A DNA stretch of 64,000 nucleotides, taken from Mongoliibacter ruber. Lineage in GTDB: Bacteria; Bacteroidota; Bacteroidia; Cytophagales; Cyclobacteriaceae. A program made the position numbers and the translations under genes. The stretch is taken from assembly GCF_003003005.1 (NCBI RefSeq), contig NZ_PVTR01000001.1, positions 186,001-250,000 on the forward strand. Reading direction: 5' to 3'. This document shows positions 27,377 to 36,496 of this stretch, one piece after another (the first letter of the stretch is position 1; each line of letters opens with the position of its first letter). The notes below the pieces were generated by a model, which saw nothing but the letters and a program-made list of their open reading frames with translations, had not been told where the DNA came from and ran no database searches.

Positions 27377-28132
27377 ATGAAGAAATTTTTACCGCTTTTT
27401 TTATTACTATTCTCTTTTAAACAAATCTGTTTTGCTCAGGATTACTCCTCTAGGTGGTTGTTTACTTCAGAAATTTCGCCATCATTTCCGACAATGAAAG
27501 ATAGGGTGGTCGAAAATGCTGATCGTTACTCAAGTTTGGAATGGAGAAATAGATTCGGAGTCAGAACATTTGGAAATCTTTTTATTGGAGTTCAAGGAAG
27601 CGTCAGAAATTATAGTGAGACATTAAGCCTTGAAAGTTTGGACTCACAAATTAGCAGCACAATTGAATCAAAACTTCAAAATACCATGCTTGGGTTTGGA
27701 CCATTTTTTAATTACTACCTAGAGATGAGCCCTAAGTTTTACTTGCTTGCTTCTGGTTTCATTGGTTTAGAGAAGGGTGTTGGAAACTTTAAATATGATT
27801 TGGTGAATTTTAATTGCCCAACCTGTGAAATAGGTGGAGTAATTGGTGAATACCCACAACGACTGGGGCAAACTTCTTTTAAAGACGTCTTATTGACATA
27901 TAGTAGTGATTTTGGTTTTGGTTATTTGATCAATGATGCCATTGGGGTGCAGCTTATGGTCAATTTGTTGAGATATGAAAGATCAAGTTTTATGTCAAGA
28001 GAATACATAGGTGAAAATTTTAACAACCCAGGATTCAGAATGTCCTACTCCGAAAGTGTAAGGGGATTCTCTGCAATCAATGACCGTATGATATTTCACC
28101 TTGGAATTTTCATGGCCTTAAACCTTGAATAG
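27377..28132 (+). CDS. Outer-membrane beta-barrel hypothetical protein
   Basis: 251 residues from the ATG at 27377, which begins a signal peptide (MKKFLPLFLLLFSFKQICFAQ); the frame is open earlier but without a plausible start. The mature protein alternates hydrophobic and polar residues in about eight strands, with YLLASGFIGLEKGVG, FGFGYLINDAIGVQLMVNLL and the C-terminal MIFHLGIFMALNLE, typical of small eight-strand barrels. No catalytic motif. It lies 77 bases after the FGE homologue. Confidence 0.7.
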   Translation: MKKFLPLFLLLFSFKQICFAQDYSSRWLFTSEISPSFPTMKDRVVENADRYSSLEWRNRFGVRTFGNLFIGVQGSVRNYSETLSLESLDSQISSTIESKLQNTMLGFGPFFNYYLEMSPKFYLLASGFIGLEKGVGNFKYDLVNFNCPTCEIGGVIGEYPQRLGQTSFKDVLLTYSSDFGFGYLINDAIGVQLMVNLLRYERSSFMSREYIGENFNNPGFRMSYSESVRGFSAINDRMIFHLGIFMALNLE

Positions 28133-28151
28133 TATTCAAATGCACTCAAAT

Positions 28152-28190
28152 AAAAAAACCTGTCAACAAAAATTGCTGCCAGGTTTTTTT
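28152..28190 (+). terminator. Rho-independent terminator
   Basis: AAAAAAACCTG and CAGGTTTTTTT form a stem around a 17-base region, followed by a T-run. It lies between the beta-barrel gene and the convergent glycogen phosphorylase gene and can act in both directions. Confidence 0.75.
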
Positions 28191-28242
28191 GTTTAGACTT
28201 GATGTTTATCCGCTTTTAAATGATCTCATCCACGAACACTTT

Positions 28243-30789
28243 CTAGTTTTTTAATTTCACAGGTACTGGTTTAACTTTCCAGATTTCATCACAATAATCT
28301 TTGATACTTCGGTCGCTGGAGAATTTGCCCATACGAGCTACGTTCAAAATAGACATTTCTGCCCACTTGGATTTGTCTCTAAATGTTTCGGCTACCTTAT
28401 CCTGAGCATCAATGTATGACTGGTAATCAGCCAACACCAAATATTGATCATCAAACATCAGTGACCTTACAAGGGTCTTGAATGTATCTGTATTAAGGTG
28501 TGAGAAGTAACCATCATTGATCTGGTCAAGTGCCAGTTTCAAGTCAGGATTATCGTTGTAATAGCTATATGGATCATAGCCATTTACCCTTACTTCTTCT
28601 ACTTCATCTGCATTGAGGCCGAAAAGAAAGAAATTCTCCTCCCCTACGCATTCTCTTATTTCCACATTAGCTCCGTCCAAAGTACCTATGGTAAGTGCTC
28701 CATTGAGGGATAACTTCATATTTCCTGTTCCAGACGCTTCTTTTCCTGCTGTAGAAATTTGTTCTGACAAATCAGCAGCAGGATAGATTTTCTGAGCATT
28801 GGTTACGTTGTAGTTCGGATAAAACACAACCTTCAACCTATCTCTCACATCTGGATCATTGTTTACTATCTCTCCGATGGAAGTAATCAATTTAATGATT
28901 TGCTTGGCCATTTTGTATCCAGGTGCAGCCTTTCCTGCAAAAATCACAGTTCGGGGAACCATGTCAATATCAGGATTGTGCTTGATCCTATTGTACAATG
29001 TAATCACATGAAGGGCATTGAGCACTTGTCTCTTATATTCATGCATTCTTTTGACATGCACATCAAAAAGAGAATCAGCATCAACCCTAAGTCTTAATCT
29101 TTGCAGAATTTTTTTACTCAAACTGACTTTTTGTTGATGCTTCACATCCATCCAAGCCTTTTGGAAATCCTGATCCTGAGCGAATTTTTCCAAACCTCTT
29201 AATTCATCTAGGTTTTTGATCCATCCTTCTCCTATTTTATCAGAAATAAGGGCTGTCAACTCTGGATTACTAAGAACCATCCACCTTCTTGGAGTGACAC
29301 CATTGGTCTTGTTGCTGAATTTTTCAGGAGACAATTCATACCAGTCTTTAAGTACTGTTTTCTTCAACAATTCTGTATGTAAAGCTGCCACGCCATTGAT
29401 AGCAAAACTTCCCAATGAAGCCAAATTTGCCATTTTAATATATTTTTTAGGACCTTCACCTATTAGAGATAGGCTTGCAATCTTGTGATGATCACCATAA
29501 AACTTAACGGTGACTTTATCCATAAACCTCCTGTTGATTTCATAGATCAATTCGAGGTGCCTAGGCAGTACTCTTCCAAATAATTCAAGATCCCATTTTT
29601 CCAATGCCTCCGGCAAAAGGGTGTGGTTGGTATATGCAAAGGTTTTGGTCGTTATGTCCCAAGCTTCTTCCCATTCCAGCTGATATTTATCCAATAGGAG
29701 CCGCATCAATTCAGCAACACCAATAGCAGGGTGTGTATCATTGAGTTGTACAACGAATTTTTTATAAAAATCCTGGATTTTGTCTCCTTGTCTCAAATGT
29801 ATACCAAGCATATCCTGTAGTGAGCAAGACACAAAGAAATACTGCTGTTGTAACCTCAAGATTTTACCTTCTTCCTGTTCATCATTCGGATACAAAACCT
29901 TAGATATATTTTCACAGACAATCTTTTGCCTCACCGCATCATTGTAACCTCCAGCATTAAAAAGCTGAAAGTCAAATGATTTAGGTGCCTCAGATTTCCA
30001 AAGTCGTAAGGTATTTGTGGTATTTACATCATATCCCAAAATAGGGGTATCATAAGCCACTCCTTTAACAACCAAGTCAGGAATCCAATTGCTACAAAAC
30101 TTGCCATTATTGTCTGTATAATGCTGAACATGCCCACCAAATTTAACTTCGTAATTCAATTCACGACGCTCAATCTCCCAAGGGTTTCCTCTTCTTAACC
30201 AATTGTCGGTATCTTCTACTTGCCAGCCATCTCGGATGTCCTGCTCAAAAATCCCAAATTGATAGCGGATACCGTATCCAATAGCAGGGACCTCTAGAGT
30301 AGCCAATGAATCCATGTAACATGCGGCAAGCCTTCCAAGACCTCCATTTCCCAATCCCGGTTCGATTTCTTTATCAATCAACCATTCAAGCTCTTTTCCT
30401 AATTCCTTTACAGCTTGTCCAGTCTCTTTATAAATACCTAGGTTTATAAGATTATTTGCTAGATGAGGTCCAAGTAGGTATTCTGCTGAGAGATAAGAAA
30501 CTACCCTATGCTTTCCATCCAAATATTGCTTTACAGAGGCTACCCAACGTTTGAGAATTCTATCTCTAACTGCATAGGAAACAGCCATATAATAGTCATT
30601 TCTAGTTGCGATTTCAGGGAATTTTCCCTGTACATAAAAAAGATTGTTTGATATAGCTCTCTTCAAAGCTTCCACACTCAAACCTGTACGCGCATCTTCA
30701 ATAAGTATATTTTGTATCTCTTGCTTGTCAAGGCCTTTTTCTTGAAGCTTTGATTTGACCTTGGAGATAGGATTATTTTTTTTCATCAT
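28243..30789 (-). CDS. glgP: Glycogen/alpha-glucan phosphorylase
   Basis: 848 residues (ATG at 30789 or the next codon), full length for the GT35 family. The N-terminal domain shows HRVVSYLSAEYLLG, EPGLGNGGLGRLAACYMDSL and GYGIRYQFGIFEQ. The C-terminal part has FNPxx-type FVVQLNDTHPAIGVAELMRL and the PLP-lysine segment EASGTGNMKLSLNGALTIGT. It releases glucose 1-phosphate from glycogen or maltodextrin in the cytoplasm. Transcribed alone; 380 bases of AT-rich DNA lie upstream. Confidence 0.97.
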   Translation of the reverse strand: MMKKNNPISKVKSKLQEKGLDKQEIQNILIEDARTGLSVEALKRAISNNLFYVQGKFPEIATRNDYYMAVSYAVRDRILKRWVASVKQYLDGKHRVVSYLSAEYLLGPHLANNLINLGIYKETGQAVKELGKELEWLIDKEIEPGLGNGGLGRLAACYMDSLATLEVPAIGYGIRYQFGIFEQDIRDGWQVEDTDNWLRRGNPWEIERRELNYEVKFGGHVQHYTDNNGKFCSNWIPDLVVKGVAYDTPILGYDVNTTNTLRLWKSEAPKSFDFQLFNAGGYNDAVRQKIVCENISKVLYPNDEQEEGKILRLQQQYFFVSCSLQDMLGIHLRQGDKIQDFYKKFVVQLNDTHPAIGVAELMRLLLDKYQLEWEEAWDITTKTFAYTNHTLLPEALEKWDLELFGRVLPRHLELIYEINRRFMDKVTVKFYGDHHKIASLSLIGEGPKKYIKMANLASLGSFAINGVAALHTELLKKTVLKDWYELSPEKFSNKTNGVTPRRWMVLSNPELTALISDKIGEGWIKNLDELRGLEKFAQDQDFQKAWMDVKHQQKVSLSKKILQRLRLRVDADSLFDVHVKRMHEYKRQVLNALHVITLYNRIKHNPDIDMVPRTVIFAGKAAPGYKMAKQIIKLITSIGEIVNNDPDVRDRLKVVFYPNYNVTNAQKIYPAADLSEQISTAGKEASGTGNMKLSLNGALTIGTLDGANVEIRECVGEENFFLFGLNADEVEEVRVNGYDPYSYYNDNPDLKLALDQINDGYFSHLNTDTFKTLVRSLMFDDQYLVLADYQSYIDAQDKVAETFRDKSKWAEMSILNVARMGKFSSDRSIKDYCDEIWKVKPVPVKLKN

Positions 30790-31170
30790 TTCTGGATTTT
30801 TATAAAATCTATTCTGCCCGAAAGTTAACTAAATACAAGGCTATATAAAAGTCAGGACGAATTATATAAGGTTTACGGTTAAATGCTTTAAAGAAAAGCA
30901 TTCAAACTATATTTCATTTAGAATTTTATGTCGTTTCTTTATCGTTAATCTGAATATCCGATTTTTTACCATTAGAATTTACATAACAGAATTAACCTAT
31001 GATTTTCAACCAATATGAGTGTATAAATTGTATCTGTTAGCCACGGTTTGCCCAAAAACCTTTGTTTAATTGGTTAGTGGCAAGATTGAGGATAATCATA
31101 ATTATTAATTTGTTCGAATTGGTTTCAAACTGTATCTTGTTTATTATTTAACATTTTATTTGATAGAATT
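30790..31170. other. Divergent intergenic region between glgP and nlpE-like gene
   Basis: About 380 AT-rich bases with no gene. On the plus strand TTTG at 31109-31112 and TATCTTGT at 31133-31140, 20 bases apart, loosely resemble the Bacteroidota -33/-7 elements (TTTG and TAnnTTTG), placed about 30 bases before the NlpE-like gene. The glgP promoter should lie on the other strand near 30,800-30,860 but no convincing match was found. Confidence 0.4.
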
Positions 31171-31638
31171 ATGAAAACTAATAACGCAATGCTGATAATG
31201 GCAATCGGCTGTCTTTTTTTACTTTCTTGTGAACCTTCCTCAACAGACAACAATGAAGAGACGGAGGAGCTTTTAGAAAATAATGAGCAATTTGCCAATG
31301 AACATACAGCCAGATTATCATTGGACTATGAAGGCATATATGTGGGAACATTGCCTTGTGCAGATTGCGAAGGAATCGAAACTACACTTGAAATCGGACC
31401 TTCCTATTCTTATGTCAAAAAGATGGTTTACCTAGGTACAGATAACGATAGCATCGATGAAGCCTCGGGAACTTTCCGATGGAACGACGAGGGAAATACA
31501 ATCACTCTTGTAGGTGTGGATGCTCCTAATCAATATTTTGTCGGTGAAAATGTGTTATTCCACCTTGATATGGATGGCAATAGAATTTCAGGTGATTTGG
31601 CTGATAATTATTCATTGAGAAAAATAATGAACAACTAA
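31171..31638 (+). CDS. NlpE N-terminal-like copper resistance lipoprotein
   Basis: 155 residues. The lipoprotein signal is AMLIMAIGCLFLLSCEPSST. The mature part starts with an acidic linker, then the NlpE_N fold (about residues 55-150): YEGIYVGTLPCADCEGIETTLEI with the CxxC pair, then GTFRWNDEGNTITLVGVD and YFVGENVLFHLDMDGNRI. NlpE is an outer-membrane lipoprotein tied to copper and surface sensing in enterics; Bacteroidota homologues are uncharacterised and here only the N-terminal domain is present. Single gene with its own terminator. Confidence 0.85.
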   Translation: MKTNNAMLIMAIGCLFLLSCEPSSTDNNEETEELLENNEQFANEHTARLSLDYEGIYVGTLPCADCEGIETTLEIGPSYSYVKKMVYLGTDNDSIDEASGTFRWNDEGNTITLVGVDAPNQYFVGENVLFHLDMDGNRISGDLADNYSLRKIMNN

Positions 31639-31659
31639 TATTTTCTGAAAGTGATAAAT

Positions 31660-31698
31660 AAAAAAGGGGGCTGAATTTAGCATTCAGCCCCCTTTTTT
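31660..31698. terminator. Bidirectional rho-independent terminator
   Basis: AAAAAAGGGGGCTGAA and TTCAGCCCCCTTTTTT pair perfectly around a 7-base loop with A-run and T-run ends. It lies between the NlpE-like gene and the convergent DUF2490-type gene. Confidence 0.93.
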
Positions 31699-31717
31699 AA
31701 TACAAAATAGGCAAATT

Positions 31718-32470
31718 TCATATATGGTCACCCGGAAATTCTCTGAGCAAATGCCTTCTGAAATTTTTCAATTGATAGTTTAAAGTTATCCATAGAAATG
31801 GTCCATGCAAGAACCTGACTACATTAGGTTGAGGGGTCGAAACTCGAAAGTGATATCCGGGTGAAATTGTAATGGAATTTTTTTGGAAGTTTAAAAGAGC
31901 AAACACCCTATGTTCAAAAGGGTTGTCAGCTGCTGAAGGTCCCACTGTAATCAATGACTCATTAAACAAAGTAGTGGAGAAATTAAAATTTTGGTTTAAA
32001 GCATTCCCACAGTTATACCGCATGCTGGCATTGAATCTCATTCTATGATTAAGACCAAAACCTTCGGTAATTTCATCGGTATCGAAGTTTGCTCTATATC
32101 GCATATCATGGCGGTATCGAAAGTTTACAGAAAACTTATTATTACTTGGAACACGGTAGACAATTTGAGCCCAAGGACGATTTTCAGGTCTGATCAACCT
32201 TCCTTCAGAAAATGGAGTTGTAAGTCCCAATCGGGCATATCCTGCGGTAAAAGCTAATTTTTGGTCTTTGGTATGAAAAGTAATGCCACTTCTGACTATT
32301 AAAAACAATTCAGGAACATGGTGGGTGTCTAACCATAATGACCAATTTGGTGCGATTTGACCAGAGGTCATCAATCCCCACCACATTTCAGTATCAGTGA
32401 TTACCTCCCTTTGGGCTTTGGCATCAAAACAAAAGAGTAAAACAAAAGTCAGGATAAAAACCTTTTTCAT
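31718..32470 (-). CDS. DUF2490-type outer-membrane protein
   Basis: 250 residues with a signal peptide (MKKVFILTFVLLFCFDAKAQ). Text such as ISPNWSLWLDTHHVPELF-type strands, RLIRPENRPWAQIVYRVP and FRYRHDMRYRAN matches the DUF2490 family, predicted barrels of the Bacteroidota outer membrane. The second half has alternating strands and ends LNYQLKNFRRHLLREF. A second, diverged family member is at 40343-41104. Function unknown. Confidence 0.72.
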   Translation of the reverse strand: MKKVFILTFVLLFCFDAKAQREVITDTEMWWGLMTSGQIAPNWSLWLDTHHVPELFLIVRSGITFHTKDQKLAFTAGYARLGLTTPFSEGRLIRPENRPWAQIVYRVPSNNKFSVNFRYRHDMRYRANFDTDEITEGFGLNHRMRFNASMRYNCGNALNQNFNFSTTLFNESLITVGPSAADNPFEHRVFALLNFQKNSITISPGYHFRVSTPQPNVVRFLHGPFLWITLNYQLKNFRRHLLREFPGDHI

Positions 32471-32566
32471 ACAAACTATGGAATGGCTCTAAAGATAATA
32501 ACCTTAATTATTTAGGACAAAAATACACTGACAATCGTTACCTCTGTGAAAGGAAAATCAATTATT

Positions 32567-33013
32567 ATGGCATCATCTAAAAGATCCCAGAAAAATAAAG
32601 TACAGTTTATACTTCTTTTTAGCTTATTAAGCCTATTCATTTCCTGTCTAGAAAACGAACCAAAGCTGCATTACGTTGAGCATGACGTTTTGATCAATAC
32701 AGAATTATTTGAAGAAGATTTTCTTGGCAGTCTAACCATTATTGAAGCCAAGGCCAAGAATAGAATACTCTATCTCAAAGTTGGTTACAGTGGTTGTGGA
32801 GAAGCAGATGTCTTTACTTTGGTTTTTTCTGAAAAGGTTATTGATACTGCCCCTCCCTCCCTGGAAGCGAAACTTATATTTGAACCAGTTACCATTTGCG
32901 CAGCATACTTTACTTCTGAAATCCAGTTTGATCTAAATCAGATCAACCAAATCACCTCGAGACCTTTTAGGATCATATTGAATGGATGGGAGGATACAAT
33001 TGAAGTCCGCTAA
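32567..33013 (+). CDS. Hypothetical lipoprotein
   Basis: 148 residues from the ATG at 32567, giving the signal QFILLFSLLSLFISC; a GTG at 32546 would add seven residues. The mature part is beta-rich (LKVGYSGCGEADVFTLVFSE and PFRIILNGWEDTIEV) with two further cysteines, in YSGCG and EPVTICA. No family recognised; related small lipoproteins are frequent in Cytophagales. The stop lies 3 bases from that of the convergent TRAP permease gene. Confidence 0.65.
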   Translation: MASSKRSQKNKVQFILLFSLLSLFISCLENEPKLHYVEHDVLINTELFEEDFLGSLTIIEAKAKNRILYLKVGYSGCGEADVFTLVFSEKVIDTAPPSLEAKLIFEPVTICAAYFTSEIQFDLNQINQITSRPFRIILNGWEDTIEVR

Positions 33014-33016
33014 CCC

Positions 33017-34312
33017 TTACAACCCAAATAGTCTAGGCAACCAAAGCGTCAATCCTGGCCACAAGGTCACTACTACCAATCCCAAAATCATCGCTAAAAA
33101 GAAAGGTAAAAGAGGCTTTACGGCTTTTTGGATACTGATGCCAGCTACCTGAACACCCAGAAACAAAACAGAGCCTACAGGAGGGGTACAGAGCCCAATA
33201 CATAAATTTAAAATCATGATAATCCCGAAATGAACAGGATCCACTCCCAGTTCCGTCACTACAGGTAGAAAGATAGGGGTGAAAATCAAAACAGCAGGAG
33301 TCATGTCCATGAAAATCCCTACAAAAAGAAGCAGCAGATTGATGATAATCAAAATCACAAAGATGTTGTCACTTAAGGATAGCAATGACTCACTGATCCC
33401 TTGTGGGATATCTTCTGCAGACATCACCCAAGACATACTCATAGAAGTGGCAATCAGGAGCATGACAATAGCGGTAGTTTCACTGGATTTTAATAAAATG
33501 GCAGGTATTTCTTTCCATTTTAGTTCTTTATAGAAAAAAGACAATGCCAAAGTGTAGACTACTGCTATTGCAGAGGCTTCTGTGGCAGTAAATATCCCTC
33601 CTACTATTCCGCCAATCACAATCACCAATAACATCAAAGATGGAAAAGCCCTTACAGTTTTGTTCAAAAGCTCTTTTGTCCCTGTTCTTTCTCCAGCGGG
33701 AAGTTTATGTTTTCTTATAAATATAGCGGCAGTAAGCATCAATACAAATCCAATAAATAAACCAGGCAAATACCCGGCAACAAAAAGTGCTGCGATAGAC
33801 ACGCCTCCTGAGGCCAATGAATAAACGATCAAAATATTTGACGGCGGAATAATCAATCCAGTAGTAGACGATGTAATATTTACAGCAGCCCCTAGCCCTT
33901 TTGGGTATCCTTCCTCATCCATCCTTTTCCCCAAAATACTGCCAATAGCGGACACAGCGGCGGCGGCTGAGCCTGCAATTGCGCCAAACAGCATGGCTGC
34001 AATCACGTTTACATATAACAATCCACCCGGCAGTTTTCCCATCATAGCCTTTGCCAATTCGATCAATCGATTGGCAATACCACCTCTATTCATGATTTCT
34101 CCTGCAAGAATGAAAAATGGAATTGCCAATAGAGCAAAACTGTCCAGACCCGTCCCCATTCTTTGGGCAATAGTTGTCGCCGAAGGTACAGCTGCCACGG
34201 ATACCAGAAGAGTAAGAAAACTTGAAATCCCCAAACTCCAAGCTACCGGTACCCCAATCCCCATGAGTGTGATAAAAGTCAGAACCAAAATAAGTATGCT
34301 GATTACTTCCAT
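33017..34312 (-). CDS. dctM: TRAP transporter large permease DctM
   Basis: 431 residues, the usual DctM size, with about twelve membrane segments. Family text: LLAIPFFILAGEIMNRGGIANRLIELA, AGSAAAAVSAIGSILGKRM, ITSSTTGLIIPPSNILIVYSLASGG and FGIIMILNLCIGLCTPPVGSVLF. It is the ion-coupled transport subunit in the inner membrane. It is last in the five-gene minus-strand operon kdgK-eda-dctP-dctQ-dctM and its start overlaps the dctQ stop by one base. The substrate is inferred to be a hexuronate from its neighbours. Confidence 0.95.
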   Translation of the reverse strand: MEVISILILVLTFITLMGIGVPVAWSLGISSFLTLLVSVAAVPSATTIAQRMGTGLDSFALLAIPFFILAGEIMNRGGIANRLIELAKAMMGKLPGGLLYVNVIAAMLFGAIAGSAAAAVSAIGSILGKRMDEEGYPKGLGAAVNITSSTTGLIIPPSNILIVYSLASGGVSIAALFVAGYLPGLFIGFVLMLTAAIFIRKHKLPAGERTGTKELLNKTVRAFPSLMLLVIVIGGIVGGIFTATEASAIAVVYTLALSFFYKELKWKEIPAILLKSSETTAIVMLLIATSMSMSWVMSAEDIPQGISESLLSLSDNIFVILIIINLLLLFVGIFMDMTPAVLIFTPIFLPVVTELGVDPVHFGIIMILNLCIGLCTPPVGSVLFLGVQVAGISIQKAVKPLLPFFLAMILGLVVVTLWPGLTLWLPRLFGL

Positions 34313-34797
34313 TATCCTTTTTGGGTTTTAAGAGTGATGAAAATTTGAAAAACATTATAGTACATGACCAAAAGTCCACTAAAAGGAATGATGATGTAAA
34401 TAAATGCCAATGGAAGCTGTAAAGTGGCTGACTTTTGTTCAAGTATATAAGTGATGTAGACCAAATTACTTCCTCCAAGCACCATAGCAAAAAATGCAAA
34501 TAACATCACTATCACATTGATGAAGACAATCAATCTAGTTTTAGCTTTCCCTTTAAGTTTTTGGGGAAGGATATCTATAGCAAGGTGTTGATCTTTTCCA
34601 GCCACATACGCCGCACCGAGCATTCCCAGCCAGATCAGCATATACCTTGAAAGTTCATCTGTAAATGAGGAAGGACTCTGAACCACATAGCGGGAAAGTA
34701 CCTGCCAGGTAACATTGAGCACCATCGCAGCCATCAAAAACATCAATGCATTGCTCACAATTTTATCAACAAGAAATTTTGTTTTGACTTGAGTCAT
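34312..34797 (-). CDS. dctQ: TRAP transporter small permease DctQ
   Basis: 161 residues with four membrane helices: ALMFLMAAMVLNVTWQVLSRY, ELSRYMLIWLGMLGAAYVAG, LIVFINVIVMLFAFFAMVLGG and LAFIYIIIPFSGLLVMYYNVFQI. The VTWQVLSRYV...SSFTDELSRYMLIWLG string is the DctQ signature. It forms the membrane complex with DctM. It lies 14 bases after dctP and overlaps dctM by one base. Confidence 0.93.
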   Translation of the reverse strand: MTQVKTKFLVDKIVSNALMFLMAAMVLNVTWQVLSRYVVQSPSSFTDELSRYMLIWLGMLGAAYVAGKDQHLAIDILPQKLKGKAKTRLIVFINVIVMLFAFFAMVLGGSNLVYITYILEQKSATLQLPLAFIYIIIPFSGLLVMYYNVFQIFITLKTQKG

Positions 34798-34811
34798 ATC
34801 GTCTTCAAATT

Positions 34812-35825
34812 TTAATCTATTGATCTGATTTTTTCTATGATGGAAAATAATTCAGGCTGACTTGTTTGGTAGGCGTCATAAATTGGCTCAACCGCTTCTC
34901 TAAAGGAATCCGTATTGGGATATAGAATTTCTACTCCTGCTTTTTTCATTTCAGTGAAAGACTCCTCAACAGATTTGGCCCAAAGATCATATTGGTAGTC
35001 AGCTGATTCATCTGCAGCTTCCTGCAGCCAAATTTTTTCTTGGTCTGAAAGAAGGTTCCAGACTTTAGTACTGATAATGACCATGTCAGGCACTGCAGTA
35101 TGTTCGTTGATGCTGTAGTACTTACAGACTTCGTAATGCTTTGAGGTAAAAAGGCTTGGGGGGTTATTTTCGGCGCCATCTACTATTCCCTGTTGCAATG
35201 CAGTGTAGAGCTCTCCATAAGACACCGGTGTGGGTGAACCACCGAATGCTTTTACCATATTGATTGCTGTATTGCTTTCCATTACCCGCATCTTGAGCCC
35301 CTTTAAGTCTTCAGGGTTCTCTATGGGTTTGTTTTTTGTATAGAAACTTCGTTTTCCTGCATCATAGTAGCATAAGCCTCTAAGCCAATATTTCTCACCC
35401 TCTAACAAAAGTTGCTGGCCTATTTCTCCCTTCAGAACTTTATCCCTATGCTCGTCATCTCTAAACAGATATGGTAGCGAAAGCACTTGTATTTTTGGAG
35501 CAAAATTTTCCATTGCTGCCGAAGAAACTTTCGTCATTCCAAGACTTCCTATTTGCAGTAATTCAACCAGTTCTCTTTCAGTTCCTAACTGTTGATTGGG
35601 GTAAATCCGGATTTCCATTTCCCCGTTTGATTTTTCATGTACCAAAGTGGCCATATACTCCATGGCCTCGTGAACTGGGTGGCTTATGCCCAAACCATGT
35701 CCAAGCTTGATGATCCGCACACCACCAGGGCCTTTGCAGGTGGACAAAAGAAGACAAGCCGAAAAGGCATAGATAAATATACAAAAGGGCTTATTCAAAA
35801 GCTTGCTATATACTTTGGATCTCAT
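34812..35825 (-). CDS. dctP: TRAP transporter substrate-binding protein DctP (lipoprotein)
   Basis: 337 residues. The signal ends with a lipobox (ACLLLSTCKGPGG), so the receptor is tethered rather than free, as in other Bacteroidota. Family text: HPVHEAMEYMATLVHEKSNGEMEIRIYPNQQLG, LKGLKMRVMESNTAINMVKAFG, the conserved arginine for carboxylate in that segment, and YGELYTALQQGIVDGAENN. It captures a carboxylate, here probably a hexuronate or KDG-type acid. It overlaps eda by 4 bases (ATGA). Confidence 0.94.
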   Translation of the reverse strand: MRSKVYSKLLNKPFCIFIYAFSACLLLSTCKGPGGVRIIKLGHGLGISHPVHEAMEYMATLVHEKSNGEMEIRIYPNQQLGTERELVELLQIGSLGMTKVSSAAMENFAPKIQVLSLPYLFRDDEHRDKVLKGEIGQQLLLEGEKYWLRGLCYYDAGKRSFYTKNKPIENPEDLKGLKMRVMESNTAINMVKAFGGSPTPVSYGELYTALQQGIVDGAENNPPSLFTSKHYEVCKYYSINEHTAVPDMVIISTKVWNLLSDQEKIWLQEAADESADYQYDLWAKSVEESFTEMKKAGVEILYPNTDSFREAVEPIYDAYQTSQPELFSIIEKIRSID

Positions 35826-36478
35826 TGCTTAATTTTTTGAATCGCATTCAAAGAGTCAATAACCCTATTTTTCAACCCTTCAAAGTTTCCGGCCTCCATT
35901 TCTTTTGAATCAAAAAGTTGTGAACCCATTCCTACGCAAAAAACTCCTGAATCAAACCAAGCCTTCAAATTTTTATCATCAGGACTTACTCCACCAGTGG
36001 CCATCAATTTGACATCTGGCAGAACGGATAGTACTGATTTGACAAAAGCGGGTCCAAGTACATTTCCGGGAAAAATTTTAACCAAGGCTGAACCTGTGGT
36101 AATAGCTTGATACACTTCTGAAATGGTGGCACATCCGGGAATGTAGGTGACACCGCGCTGAAAGCAATAATGTGCTACATCTGGAATCATGGCCGGTGAA
36201 ATTATAAAATCAGCCCCTGCATAGAGGTAACGTTCCGCATCTTTTACTGTGAATATAGTGCCAATGCCAAAAATCAAATCCGGGTATTTTTCTGCGTACA
36301 ACTTCAGTGATTTGAATACCTCGAATGAATTTGGAAGCCTGTTAGTATATTCAAAAACCCGAATGCCAGCTTCATAACAAGTATCGACTGTTTTTTTGGC
36401 AATTTCTAAGTCTTTATGTGTAAATAATGGGACCAAACCGGCTTTCCCGATTTCATCCAAGATTTTTTGTTCATTCAT
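35822..36478 (-). CDS. eda: KDPG (2-keto-3-deoxy-6-phosphogluconate) aldolase
   Basis: 218 residues of a class I aldolase barrel: GLVPLFTHKDLEIAKKTVDTCYEAGI, FEYTNRLPN, IFGIGTIFTVKDAERYLYAGADFIISP and the Schiff-base lysine in ALVKIFPGNVLGPAFVKSVL, then LMATGGVSPDD. It splits KDPG into pyruvate and glyceraldehyde 3-phosphate, the last step of hexuronate use. Between kdgK (18 bases upstream) and dctP (4-base overlap). Confidence 0.95.
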   Translation of the reverse strand: MNEQKILDEIGKAGLVPLFTHKDLEIAKKTVDTCYEAGIRVFEYTNRLPNSFEVFKSLKLYAEKYPDLIFGIGTIFTVKDAERYLYAGADFIISPAMIPDVAHYCFQRGVTYIPGCATISEVYQAITTGSALVKIFPGNVLGPAFVKSVLSVLPDVKLMATGGVSPDDKNLKAWFDSGVFCVGMGSQLFDSKEMEAGNFEGLKNRVIDSLNAIQKIKQ

Positions 36479-36496
36479 AGTTTAATAGGTTTAATG